A DNA stretch of 64,000 nucleotides from positions 2,354,001 to 2,418,000 of the forward strand of contig AP025689.1 in NCBI GenBank assembly GCA_023168345.1, given 5' to 3'. Shown here piece after piece: positions 17,174 to 25,334 of the stretch. This DNA is from Lysinibacillus sp. PLM2 (lineage in GTDB: Bacteria; Bacillota; Bacilli; Bacillales_A; Planococcaceae). Both the position numbers and the translations under genes were made by a program. The notes under the pieces were generated by a model, which saw only the letters and a list, made by a program, of their open reading frames with translations, was not told the origin of the DNA and made no database searches. The number at the start of each line of letters is the position of its first letter. The first letter of the stretch is position 1.

Positions 17174-17591
17174 TATTATTATCTCCTTTTAATATTTGTG
17201 GTATTCCGTACCAAATTCGAATGACTGAACTACTTTCTTGAAAAAGCTTCTGATATAGCCTCCCACAAGTATCTCTTAATTTTCTTTCCTTCTTATCAAT
17301 CGGAACGATTCCTCTTCCGAAATCAGTACAAATACAAATCACCTTTGATTGCTTATCTAAAGCTTTAATTTTTTGAAATAATTGATCAACAATTGTCTCT
17401 TCATCTAATTCAAGATAATTCAAGATTATTTGTTCAAAATTACATATTACTAAATGTCCATTATTACTTATAAAATCAATTTTATCAGGGATATATCCTT
17501 CAAATAGTTCATAAGAAATTCTTTGTTCCCTTAATAAATCTTCAACATATTTTCTCTTTCCGTTGTATGCTCCGCCGACAATTGTTTTCAT
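17166..17591 (-). CDS. Short CobU-like protein
   Basis: 141-residue protein resembling a trimmed adenosylcobinamide kinase/guanylyltransferase. The N-terminal loop reads GGAYNGKRKYV, where true CobU has GG-R-SGKS, so the nucleotide-binding Ser is Arg. The RHQ histidine segment of CobU is not recognisable. The C-terminal half keeps CobU features: DFGRGIVPIDKKERKLRDTCGRLYQ and IWYGIPQILKG. A full-length cobU is in the same operon (18415-18981). It may be a divergent paralogue with a changed role in corrinoid salvage. Whether it is enzymatic is unclear. Confidence 0.65.
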   Translation of the reverse strand: MKTIVGGAYNGKRKYVEDLLREQRISYELFEGYIPDKIDFISNNGHLVICNFEQIILNYLELDEETIVDQLFQKIKALDKQSKVICICTDFGRGIVPIDKKERKLRDTCGRLYQKLFQESSSVIRIWYGIPQILKGDNNNG

Positions 17592-17608
17592 AGATTAACC
17601 CGACCTTT

Positions 17609-18379
17609 TTAAATGAAAATTATTAAAGCTCCCCATAATAATGTTTCAGAGCTTTCATAAATTGCGCCTAACAAATCCCCTGTCATCCCACCAAAGTTTT
17701 TCTTTGTCCATTTTCGATAGAAGAAATAATATAAAAAAACTAAAACAATCAACAGGAGAATGACGAAACTATTAATATAAATTGCTACCCCAAAAATAAA
17801 AATAATATAAATAACGATGGATATAAAGATATGCTTATGTATCACATTTGTTTTGAAATAGGTTGCCAAGCCTTCTGTTTTTGCCGTTTGCATTGTTAAA
17901 AAATAGAGTAGCATTGCAATACGACTAATAAATGGAATAAGGACTAAAAAAAGAGTGTGATTCACATCACTAGTTAACACCTCATAATAGAATCCAATCT
18001 TTAATAACAAAAGAACTACTAACCCTATTGCACCAAAAGCGCCAACTCGTGGATCACTCAAAATTTCTAACCTTTTTTTCTGATCCTGATATGAAAAATA
18101 GGCATCACACATGTCAATCCAACCATCTAAGTGCAATCCCCCAGACATAACAATTCCAGCGATAACCAGAATGATCGCTAGTAACAGAGGAGAAAACTGG
18201 AAATATTCATTATTTAGAAAGAATAGAACTCCATTAGACATTCCCATAAATAAACTGATGATTGGGAGGCAAATGAACATTCCTGTTACCGTTTTTTGAT
18301 TCATAGTAAAATGCTTACGAATCGGAATCGATGTAAAAAATTGAAATGATAACAACAAACTAACAATAATATTTTTCAA
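17609..18379 (-). CDS. cobS: Adenosylcobinamide-GDP ribazoletransferase (cobalamin synthase)
   Basis: About 256-residue polytopic membrane enzyme that joins adenosylcobinamide-GDP with alpha-ribazole (or its phosphate) in the last steps of cobalamin assembly. Visible: QFFTSIPI near the start, the acidic motif GGLHLDGWIDMCDA, SDPRVGAFGA and GGMTGDLLGA. The start is uncertain: a TTG at 18379 follows GGGGAG by 5 nt and avoids a long overlap; an ATG at 18424 would overlap cobU by 10 bp. The gene lies between cobU and the short CobU-like gene. Confidence 0.9.
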   Translation of the reverse strand: MKNIIVSLLLSFQFFTSIPIRKHFTMNQKTVTGMFICLPIISLFMGMSNGVLFFLNNEYFQFSPLLLAIILVIAGIVMSGGLHLDGWIDMCDAYFSYQDQKKRLEILSDPRVGAFGAIGLVVLLLLKIGFYYEVLTSDVNHTLFLVLIPFISRIAMLLYFLTMQTAKTEGLATYFKTNVIHKHIFISIVIYIIFIFGVAIYINSFVILLLIVLVFLYYFFYRKWTKKNFGGMTGDLLGAIYESSETLLWGALIIFI

Positions 18380-18414
18380 ATTTGCTCCCCACCTTAAAGA
18401 TTGCTTTAAAAAAG

Positions 18415-18981
18415 CTATTTCCAACGCTTATAAATGCTATAGTCCATCTCATATGCTTCATCAGAAATGAATACAATCCATTGATGTAATTGTCCTAACA
18501 TCTCTCTATATAAATTAACCTCTTGAAATTTTGAGGATGGTTCATCAAATACTTCATTGGATACAAGGATGACATTTACTTCTTGCGTCTTCCATTGTAA
18601 AAGGGAATCCTTAAAGCTTTCGATGAATTTTTTGATCTCAGTCATTCTAGTATCCACCTGAAATTGTTCTGTTTTATATAGTACATTTGTTAACCATGTC
18701 GTAATACAATCCCATACAACGACATGGTGGTTCGTAAACTTCAAATGTTCCTTTGACAACTCATCAACTATTTCTATTGTTTTCCATTTAACGCAAGAAG
18801 ATTCTCTATCGACCTGATGACGAACGATTCTATGTTTCATTTCTTCATCAAATGCAACTCCTGAAGCAATATAAATATAAGAGGGATTATTTAATTTTTG
18901 ACCGATTAATTCAGCATAATTTTGTGCGTAAGCGCTTTTTCCACTTCTCACACCACCAGTTATAAAAATCAATTTTCCCAA
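18415..18981 (-). CDS. cobU: Adenosylcobinamide kinase / adenosylcobinamide-phosphate guanylyltransferase
   Basis: 188-residue bifunctional enzyme that phosphorylates adenosylcobinamide and then transfers GMP from GTP. The P-loop GGVRSGKS is near residues 8-15; IASGVAFDEEM and RIVRHQVDR (containing the guanylylated His) are present, as are VVWDCITTWLTN and VSNEVF. The TTG at 18981 is chosen because GGAG lies 8 nt upstream; a GTG at 18990 is the alternative. It follows the btuF-like gene after a hairpin. Confidence 0.9.
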   Translation of the reverse strand: MGKLIFITGGVRSGKSAYAQNYAELIGQKLNNPSYIYIASGVAFDEEMKHRIVRHQVDRESSCVKWKTIEIVDELSKEHLKFTNHHVVVWDCITTWLTNVLYKTEQFQVDTRMTEIKKFIESFKDSLLQWKTQEVNVILVSNEVFDEPSSKFQEVNLYREMLGQLHQWIVFISDEAYEMDYSIYKRWK

Positions 18982-19003
18982 TACTATCACTCCATTATAA
19001 AAG

Positions 19004-19040
19004 AGCTGTTCTAGAAAATCTCTTTACTTCTAGAACAGCT
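19004..19040. terminator. Hairpin between btuF-like gene and cobU (partial terminator or RNA stabiliser)
   Basis: Perfect 13-bp inverted repeat AGCTGTTCTAGAA/TTCTAGAACAGCT. The minus-strand tail is only CTTTTAT, so termination may be partial, leaving the lipoprotein expressed more strongly than the enzymes. Confidence 0.6.
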
Positions 19041-19047
19041 AATTTAT

Positions 19048-19995
19048 CTATTTATTAAAAAGCTCTGGATAGATTGATGAAGCAATGATTTCAACCGCTT
19101 CACCAATACGAGGTCCTGGTCGATCTAAAATATCAGGATTTAAAAAATAAACTGCTTTATTTTGGATGGCGGTAACTGAAGACCACCCATTACGTGAATT
19201 AATTTCCGCTATTGGATCGTCACCATAATTTACAGTTGTAATAATCGCTTCGGGGTTTCTTGTTAAAATGTCCTCTTCTGAAACTGAAAACCAGCCTTGT
19301 TGATCTCCATAAATATTTTCAACACCTGCTGCTGATATAAGCTCCTGCTGGAATGTACCAGAACCGATTGACCAAATATCTGGCGCTGGAGAAATTTCAA
19401 AGTAAACTTTTTTCTTTTGTGGAATTGCTTCTGTTTTTTCCCTCACTGCATCAATTTGTGATTGAATATCCGATATCACTTTTTCTCCTTTATCCTCAAC
19501 ACCCATAACGTTTGCTAATTGTCTTATGTCCCCATAAATATCTTCAATTGAGCTTGCTGATTTAATGACAAACACTTTTAACCCAACATTTTCAAGTTGA
19601 TTGATTTGATCATCACTTCCACTTGTGTAGGCAAATACAATATCAGGATGCATTTCTACTATTCGTTCAATATTTACGGTCGATAAATCAGAAACCTTTT
19701 CAATTTCTAAAGCTTGTTCAGGATAGAAGTCGTACTTTGTTACCCCAATAATTCTCTCACCTACTCCTAGCTCAAACAGAATTTCTGTGTTACTAGGCTG
19801 TAATGATACGATTGTTTCAGGAATTTTATCAAATGTAACTTCAACTCCTCTGTCATCCACAACAGTAAAGGCTCCTGAAGATTCTTCATCACTATTACTA
19901 TTTGCTGAATCGTTTGTGTTGGCATTGTTGGAACAACCAACGATTAGTAAAATCGATAAGATTGATAATATCCAATATTTATGAAAGAATTTCAT
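19048..19995 (-). CDS. Corrinoid (BtuF-like) ABC transporter substrate-binding lipoprotein
   Basis: 315-residue lipoprotein of the periplasmic-binding class III (BtuF/FhuD) fold. Signal peptide with lipobox IVGC; then a Ser/Asn-rich linker, and two lobes linked by a long helix (VVDDRGVEVTFDKIPETIVSLQPSNTEILFELG; MHPDIVFAYTSG; ERVGEA-like PGPRIGEAVEIIA). The ATG at 19995 follows AGAGGAAG. A cobalamin riboswitch directly upstream and cob genes downstream make corrinoid the likely ligand. No btuC or btuD permease/ATPase genes are next to it, so it must work with components encoded elsewhere. Confidence 0.82.
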   Translation of the reverse strand: MKFFHKYWILSILSILLIVGCSNNANTNDSANSNSDEESSGAFTVVDDRGVEVTFDKIPETIVSLQPSNTEILFELGVGERIIGVTKYDFYPEQALEIEKVSDLSTVNIERIVEMHPDIVFAYTSGSDDQINQLENVGLKVFVIKSASSIEDIYGDIRQLANVMGVEDKGEKVISDIQSQIDAVREKTEAIPQKKKVYFEISPAPDIWSIGSGTFQQELISAAGVENIYGDQQGWFSVSEEDILTRNPEAIITTVNYGDDPIAEINSRNGWSSVTAIQNKAVYFLNPDILDRPGPRIGEAVEIIASSIYPELFNK

Positions 19996-20074
19996 TATAC
20001 TTCCTCTTTTCTGCATATACATGATGTTTAATTTCTTTACCGACATCCATCGCTTTGTTACAACTCTTCATCTC

Positions 20075-20103
20075 AAAATAAAAACCATCCAAAGAATGGA
20101 TGG
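20075..20103 (-). terminator. Riboswitch expression-platform terminator
   Basis: CCATCC-ATTCTTT-GGATGG followed by TTTTTATTTT on the minus strand, between the cobalamin aptamer and the btuF-like start. Expected to form when cobalamin is bound. Confidence 0.8.
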
Positions 20104-20191
20104 CAAATTAACGCAATATAAACATTTAGATGTTTCATTACTTTGCCGCACATTCTCTTAAATTTCCGAAGAGGGTTTGTTACGATCAGAA

Positions 20192-20345
20192 AAAGACAGG
20201 TCTCCTGGCTTGTGCCTTTTATTTTAAGTACCTTCCCATCAAAGAGACAGTGGTATTAACTTAAAAATCAGCACTTACAGTTGCGGATACAGCTTCGGAT
20301 TTTAACCGAATTCCCTTTAGCTTACAGCATCTTTTTCCTGCAAAA
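20192..20345 (-). ncRNA. Cobalamin (B12) riboswitch
   Basis: On the minus strand the conserved B12-box AAGCCAGGAGACCTGTC is at the 3' end. It is preceded by the aptamer core pattern GGGAATTCGG, AATCCGAAGCTGTA, CCGCAACTGTAAG, CCACTG and GATGGGAAGG in the family's usual order. It controls the six-gene corrinoid salvage operon through the downstream terminator at 20075-20103. Confidence 0.92.
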
Positions 20346-20419
20346 ATATTCACTTAATAGAACTTTACCATAATAATGAATAAATGAGTAGTTGGGATCT
20401 TTTTACCTTATCATAATAA

Positions 20420-20830
20420 CTATGCACAATTTGGACATTTACCGTAAATTTCAAATTTATGGGATTCGATCTCACAGCCCGGAAGTTTTTCTGCTAACAT
20501 TTCCATTGGACATATTTCAATTTCTTTCACTTTTCCACATTTCATACAGATAAAATGGTGGTGATGATGCTCTGATTCACATTGCATTCGGAAATTTCGT
20601 TCACCATTTAGCTCAGTTTCTTCTAAAATACCAAGCTCCACAAATGTTGAAAGGTTACGGTAAATTGTATCAAAGCTCATTCCCGGGAAGTCTTTCTTTA
20701 AAACAGCTAATAAATCACGAGCAGTTAAATACTTTTCTGTTTCGCTAAACATATTCAAAATAAGCTCACGTTTATCAGTCTTTTTAAATCCATTGTCCTT
20801 AAGAATTTCCCAAGCTCGTGTTATATTCAC
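20420..20830 (-). CDS. zur: Zinc-responsive Fur-family repressor Zur
   Basis: 136-residue DNA-binding repressor that senses zinc. A winged-helix N-terminal half includes [12 protein letters not shown]; the regulatory half has [15 protein letters not shown] and two structural zinc CxxC pairs (CMKC and CPNC). Start is GTG at 20830, overlapping the znuB stop as GTGA, so it is translationally coupled to znuCB. It should therefore sit under the Zur box in front of znuC, giving autoregulation. PerR and Fur are alternatives on fold alone; the context favours Zur. Confidence 0.92.
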   Translation of the reverse strand: MNITRAWEILKDNGFKKTDKRELILNMFSETEKYLTARDLLAVLKKDFPGMSFDTIYRNLSTFVELGILEETELNGERNFRMQCESEHHHHHFICMKCGKVKEIEICPMEMLAEKLPGCEIESHKFEIYGKCPNCA

Positions 20831-21687
20831 TGTTGTATCCCCTTTCTTGATTCAATGTTAAATGATATTTTTTTCACACATATAACGATTAGTAATATGA
20901 AAATTGAAGTAACAACAATTGTTCCACCGGGTGCTAAATTTAAATAAAAAGCACTTACTAAACCTATTATAACCGCTAACTCCCCAAAAAGAATTGCGTA
21001 ACCAATCGTTTGCTTAAATCCTCTTGCAATTCGCATGGCTGCTGCAACGGGTAATGTAATGAGTGATGACACTAATAAAATACCTACAATTCGCATACTC
21101 GCGGCAATTACTAATGCAACAACAATCATAAATAACAAATGAATCCATTTTGAAGGTAATCCCGTTGCCTTTGCATACTCTTCGTCAAAAGATAGAACAA
21201 ACATTTCTTTAAATAATAACTTCAAAAATACTAATACCACTACAGCAATTAATATAACAATCCATAAATCCTGTCTCGAGACGGCAGATACGGTACCAAA
21301 TAAGTAGCTTGTTAAATCTGTTTTAAACCCACTTGCTAAAGAAAGAAAGATTGCTGAAATACCAATCCCCCCAGACATTATGATCGGTATTGCAAGCTCT
21401 TCATAATGTTTATATAAATTCCTTAGCCTTTCGATTAAAATCGAACCACCTACTGAGGCGACAATTCCTAAATAAATAGGATTAAGTAAAGCCAGCGCTG
21501 CAAAGGATTGACTTAAATATAAGCTGCCAGCAATCCCAGCAAGTGTTACATGTGACAGCGCATCAGCAATTAAAGACATTCTTCTAACGACAATAAAAAC
21601 TCCTAACAAAGGAGCTATAATACCAATAATTATCCCAGAGAGAAAGGCGTTTTGCAAAAATTCATAATTTAAGATAGCTTCTATCAT
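20827..21687 (-). CDS. znuB: Zinc ABC transporter permease
   Basis: 286-residue integral membrane permease of the ZnuB/AdcB family with eight or so membrane segments. The [19 protein letters not shown] segment near the N-terminus is the coupling region typical of class III metal permeases; another conserved run is [29 protein letters not shown] lies upstream of the ATG. Located 15 nt after znuC and overlapping zur by 4 bp. No binding-protein gene (znuA/adcA) is adjacent. Confidence 0.93.
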   Translation of the reverse strand: MIEAILNYEFLQNAFLSGIIIGIIAPLLGVFIVVRRMSLIADALSHVTLAGIAGSLYLSQSFAALALLNPIYLGIVASVGGSILIERLRNLYKHYEELAIPIIMSGGIGISAIFLSLASGFKTDLTSYLFGTVSAVSRQDLWIVILIAVVVLVFLKLLFKEMFVLSFDEEYAKATGLPSKWIHLLFMIVVALVIAASMRIVGILLVSSLITLPVAAAMRIARGFKQTIGYAILFGELAVIIGLVSAFYLNLAPGGTIVVTSIFILLIVICVKKISFNIESRKGIQQ

Positions 21688-21702
21688 TTACCTTCCCCTC
21701 CT

Positions 21703-22449
21703 TTAATGAATTTTTCTAACAGAATGACCATACCAATTGTTTAATTGATCCGGTGATAATGTATCGAATTCTTTTTTAAAGCCATGGAAATGAATCGTTT
21801 GATTTAAACAAGCAACATGGCTTATTCGATTCGATACAGTATCCACATCATGAGTTACTAAAATAATCGTTTTTTGCTGTTCCTCGTTTAACGATGCTAA
21901 CATATCATAAAATGATTGAACATTTTCGTGATCAATCCCTACTGTTGGTTCATCTAAAATTAGAAGCTTTGGTTCAGCTATTAACGCACGAGCAATAAAT
22001 ACACGCTGTTGTTGTCCACCTGATAATTGCCCAATATTTCTAGATTGATATTTTTCCATGCCAACAGCTGATAAAGCTTTTTCTACAAGGTCTTTTGAAC
22101 TTTTTGGCAGCGGTTTAAAAAGGCCTACCTTTTTAGCTAAACCACTTTTAACCACTTCTTCAACTGTTGCTGGAAAGGCAGAATTAAAGGCATTCGACTT
22201 TTGTGAAACATAACCAATCCATTCACGATGACGAAAAGTTTGGATAGGTTCATCGAACAATTTTATTTCACCAGAAATTGGCTTCATCAGCCCTAGCATT
22301 AGTTTTAAGAGTGTGGATTTCCCTGATCCATTAGGTCCTAAAATAGCCAAGAAATCCCCTTCATCGACCTTAAATGAAATATTATGTAATACCTTTGTAT
22401 GTTCATATTGAAACGAAACGTCCTGTAATTCAATAAATGTTTTTTTCAT
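21703..22449 (-). CDS. znuC: Zinc ABC transporter ATP-binding protein
   Basis: 248-residue ABC ATPase that energises ZnuB. Walker A GPNGSGKST, Q-loop YVSQKS, signature LSGGQQQR, Walker B LLILDEP and switch VTHD are all intact. First gene of znuC-znuB-zur. The ribosome site is weak. A Zur box sits 20 bp upstream, so the operon should be expressed when zinc is scarce. Confidence 0.93.
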   Translation of the reverse strand: MKKTFIELQDVSFQYEHTKVLHNISFKVDEGDFLAILGPNGSGKSTLLKLMLGLMKPISGEIKLFDEPIQTFRHREWIGYVSQKSNAFNSAFPATVEEVVKSGLAKKVGLFKPLPKSSKDLVEKALSAVGMEKYQSRNIGQLSGGQQQRVFIARALIAEPKLLILDEPTVGIDHENVQSFYDMLASLNEEQQKTIILVTHDVDTVSNRISHVACLNQTIHFHGFKKEFDTLSPDQLNNWYGHSVRKIH

Positions 22450-22465
22450 AAATCCGCTTCTTTCT

Positions 22466-22486
22466 AATTCATAATCATTACGATTT
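22466..22486. promoter_or_regulatory. Zur box
   Basis: The core TCATAATCATTACGA (22469-22483) is a 7-1-7 inverted repeat, one base away from the ideal TCGTAATNATTACGA Zur site, flanked by AAT/TTT as in the Bacillus consensus. It lies between znuC and the divergent yqfT. Confidence 0.8.
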
Positions 22487-22566
22487 ACAACTTGTTAGTA
22501 TACGTGTTTCATTGCATTTTGTAAAGCCATCTACATTTAACTTCATCTTTGAGAGGAGAAAAAAAG

Positions 22567-22812
22567 TTGGGAGCAATTGAAATTTGGGAATCTTTACTGT
22601 CAAAGTCAGATAAAGAAATTATTAAAATGGCAAAAGAATATGGAGTGGAATTAACGGTGGATGAAGTTCGTCAACTAAGACCACTTGCTGAGAAAGCGAA
22701 TATTACCTGGCTATTAACAGGGATTCCAGATTCCGTACTAAAAAAAGCAGAGAATATTTTAGGAAAGAAAAAATATAAGCAGTATAAAAAAATGCTTGAT
22801 CATTATTATTGA
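22567..22812 (+). CDS. yqfT: DUF2624 family protein YqfT
   Basis: 81-residue soluble helical protein, recognised as YqfT-like by sequence pattern (VDEVRQLRPLAEKANITWLLTGIPD) and by position next to nfo and zur as in B. subtilis. The TTG at 22567 follows GAGAGGAG by 8 nt; a start at 22549 would place the ribosome site inside the gene. Divergent from znuC. Function unknown. Confidence 0.8.
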   Translation: MGAIEIWESLLSKSDKEIIKMAKEYGVELTVDEVRQLRPLAEKANITWLLTGIPDSVLKKAENILGKKKYKQYKKMLDHYY

Positions 22813-22830
22813 TTATTACGAATTAAATTA

Positions 22831-22860
22831 GGTGGTGAAAACAAATTGTTTTCAACCACC
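22831..22860. terminator. Hairpin between yqfT and the convergent carboxypeptidase gene
   Basis: GGTGGTGAAAAC...GTTTTCAACCACC stem with only short T tracts on each side; probably a shared terminator. Confidence 0.5.
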
Positions 22861-22864
22861 CATT

Positions 22865-24298
22865 TTAATATCTTTCAATAAATTGTTGCACAACGTTATC
22901 TATAGACTGTAGTTTTACCGATGATTGATTTTGACTCAATATTGTAAAAGCGTAATACTTACCACTCTTTGCTTTTAAGTATCCTGATAATGAATAGACG
23001 CCCGAAATATGACCTGTTTTTGCGACGACACGATTTGATTGAAATGTTGATTTAAATCGTTCTCTTAATGAACCGCCAACTAGTCGATCTGGATGTCCTC
23101 CAACGGGCAAACTATTATAAATAATGGAATAGTACGGTTTACTTGATAACTTATACAATAAATTTGTCATTTCATTTGCAGTCACTTTATTTTGATGGGA
23201 CATGCCTGATCCATCTTCAAAATACCATTGATTCACTTGTAGCCCTACTCTTTTACTATAATCCTTCATGACTTGCAAGCCATGCTCAAGACTGCCTATA
23301 CCATAAACCTCGTAGCCCATTGTTTTTACTAAAATATTTGCAATACTATTATTGCTTAATTTTAAAAAGGGTATCATCACTTGCTCTAATGGTATTGATT
23401 TTTTTGAGTAAATTAATGTTGCATGATTAGGGACCATTTTTCTGTTTATTTTAGAATTTGACGTAAAAGCTATACCGTTTTCCTTAAATGTATTTTTAAT
23501 CGCATATAATGTATTAAGTGTCGGATCATAAAGCGTTACCCATTCTTTTTTAGTTTTTCCTTTAGGGATATTCCCTGTAATCACTATTTTATTTGAGTTA
23601 TATTGTCGATAGATTTCGATCGTATTTTTCTCTGTTGCTCCTACTGTCTTCGCTTGGTTCAACACTTCCATTCCACTAAAGTTTGGTTCAACCTCAATAG
23701 TTGGTGTTTTTCCTACTGTATTTGCAATTACTTTTACAATAATGGTACCCGCATCATAGTCGTCATCAGGTGACATCGTGAGTGCTGATGTTCTTGATGC
23801 ATAGTAATAAGTTTCGTCATGAGTTGAAATGCCTGGTGTGAGCTGAGACCCAATGAAATTAAAATCATCCCCGTATAGACTACCAGAAACTGTTTCAACA
23901 CCTAATCGTTTTAACGCATTTGCCATCGAAATAAAGTTTTCTTCCTGCAGGGTTGGATCTCCCCCACCTTTTATATAAAGATTTCCCTCTAATACACTAC
24001 CATGGATTTCGCCATCCATATAAACTTCAGTAATAAATCGATAGTCTTCTCCGAGCATTTCTAATGCGCTTGCCGCTGTTAGTAGTTTTAAAGTAGACGC
24101 AGGTTTTATACCATAATCTCCTGCCTTTTCAAAGACGAGCTTTCCTGTATCCATCGAGCGAAGTGAAATACTAAAATTGGTTGTTCCAAATTGTGAGTTA
24201 ATTGTTTTATCGATTGTTGAAGCAGATGGCTTTTCAGTCAATAATAAATAGTTAAAAAATGTTAAAAGGAATATGGTACTTATTATTTTCTTTTTCAT
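22865..24298 (-). CDS. D-alanyl-D-alanine carboxypeptidase/endopeptidase (peptidase S13, PBP4-type)
   Basis: 477-residue secreted penicillin-binding protein that trims peptidoglycan peptides. An N-terminal hydrophobic segment (about residues 5-22) is a signal peptide or anchor. Catalytic motifs are in order: SxxK as STLK in the KPASTLKLLTAASALE region, SxN as SNN, and KTG as KTGH. The large insertion between motifs 1 and 2 (KGGGDPTL, then a beta-rich region) is characteristic of S13. It resembles B. subtilis DacC. GGAGGAG precedes the ATG. It interrupts the yqfT-nfo adjacency seen in B. subtilis. Confidence 0.9.
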   Translation of the reverse strand: MKKKIISTIFLLTFFNYLLLTEKPSASTIDKTINSQFGTTNFSISLRSMDTGKLVFEKAGDYGIKPASTLKLLTAASALEMLGEDYRFITEVYMDGEIHGSVLEGNLYIKGGGDPTLQEENFISMANALKRLGVETVSGSLYGDDFNFIGSQLTPGISTHDETYYYASRTSALTMSPDDDYDAGTIIVKVIANTVGKTPTIEVEPNFSGMEVLNQAKTVGATEKNTIEIYRQYNSNKIVITGNIPKGKTKKEWVTLYDPTLNTLYAIKNTFKENGIAFTSNSKINRKMVPNHATLIYSKKSIPLEQVMIPFLKLSNNSIANILVKTMGYEVYGIGSLEHGLQVMKDYSKRVGLQVNQWYFEDGSGMSHQNKVTANEMTNLLYKLSSKPYYSIIYNSLPVGGHPDRLVGGSLRERFKSTFQSNRVVAKTGHISGVYSLSGYLKAKSGKYYAFTILSQNQSSVKLQSIDNVVQQFIERY

Positions 24299-24375
24299 CG
24301 TCTCCTCCGACAGCTTTCATATATACAATGTTTACCCATTCTACTCGAAAAATACTCCAAAGTTATTTTAAAAAT

Positions 24376-24410
24376 AAAAAAAGTACTGAGAAGAAATTTC
24401 CTCTCAGTAC
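24376..24410 (-). terminator. nfo terminator
   Basis: GTACTGAGA...TCTCAGTAC stem followed by seven T on the minus strand, just after nfo. Confidence 0.88.
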
Positions 24411-24416
24411 ATACTA

Positions 24417-25304
24417 TTAATCTCTTAAAGCATCTATCAATTCTGGACTATATTTCCCTTGGCGAAGCATTTCAATTTCTTCTTTATATGGCGCTTTTTT
24501 ATTTTTTGCGTCGTTTCCAACCCAAGGTGTTTCTAGTATTTTTGGAATCTCTTTAAACACTTCATGATGGACGATGTTGTTTAAAGCTGTAAATCCGATA
24601 TGACCAAAGCCGATATTTTCGTGTCTGTCTTTCCCAGCACCACAAACATTTTTACTATCGTTGACGTGAACAACTTTTATTCGATCTAGACCGATAATTT
24701 TATCGAATTGTTCTAAGACACCATCAAAGTCATTAACAATATCATATCCTGCATCATGAGTATGGCAAGTATCAAAACAAACAGAAAGTCGCTCGTTGTT
24801 TTTTACACCATCAAATATTTGAGCAAGTTCTTCAAAAGTTCGACCAATTTCAGAACCTTTACCTGCCATTGTTTCTAATGCAATTTGTACTGGATGGTCT
24901 GTTGCTAATACTTCATTTAAGCCTTCAACTATTTTTGCAATTCCAGCTTCAACTCCAGCTCCTACATGGGCTCCTGGATGTAGGACAATTTGAGTTGCTC
25001 CAATTGCAGCTGTTCTTTCAATTTCCTTTTGTAAGAAATTTACTCCTAATTCAAAAGTTTCAGGCTTTGTTGTGTTAGCAATATTAATGATATAAGGAGC
25101 ATGCACAACAATATTTGATAGACCATTTTCTTTCATATGAGCAAGGCCTGCTTCAATATTTAACTCTTCGATTGGTTTACGACGAGTATTTTGAGGGGCA
25201 CCAGTATAGATCATAAATGTTGATGCACCATATGATGCTGCTTCCTTACTAGAAGCAAGCAGCATATCTTTACCACTCATCGAAACATGCGAACCAATTA
25301 ACAT
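24417..25304 (-). CDS. nfo: Endonuclease IV (AP endonuclease)
   Basis: 295-residue DNA repair enzyme that cleaves 5' to abasic sites; TIM barrel with a trinuclear zinc site. Conserved metal-binding segments are visible: [59 protein letters not shown] and ETPW. Length is standard. GGAGG lies upstream of the ATG. It follows cshB by 30 bp and is probably cotranscribed with it. Confidence 0.96.
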   Translation of the reverse strand: MLIGSHVSMSGKDMLLASSKEAASYGASTFMIYTGAPQNTRRKPIEELNIEAGLAHMKENGLSNIVVHAPYIINIANTTKPETFELGVNFLQKEIERTAAIGATQIVLHPGAHVGAGVEAGIAKIVEGLNEVLATDHPVQIALETMAGKGSEIGRTFEELAQIFDGVKNNERLSVCFDTCHTHDAGYDIVNDFDGVLEQFDKIIGLDRIKVVHVNDSKNVCGAGKDRHENIGFGHIGFTALNNIVHHEVFKEIPKILETPWVGNDAKNKKAPYKEEIEMLRQGKYSPELIDALRD

Positions 25305-25334
25305 TCTCAGATTTCCTCCTAGTGTTTTAACTTT

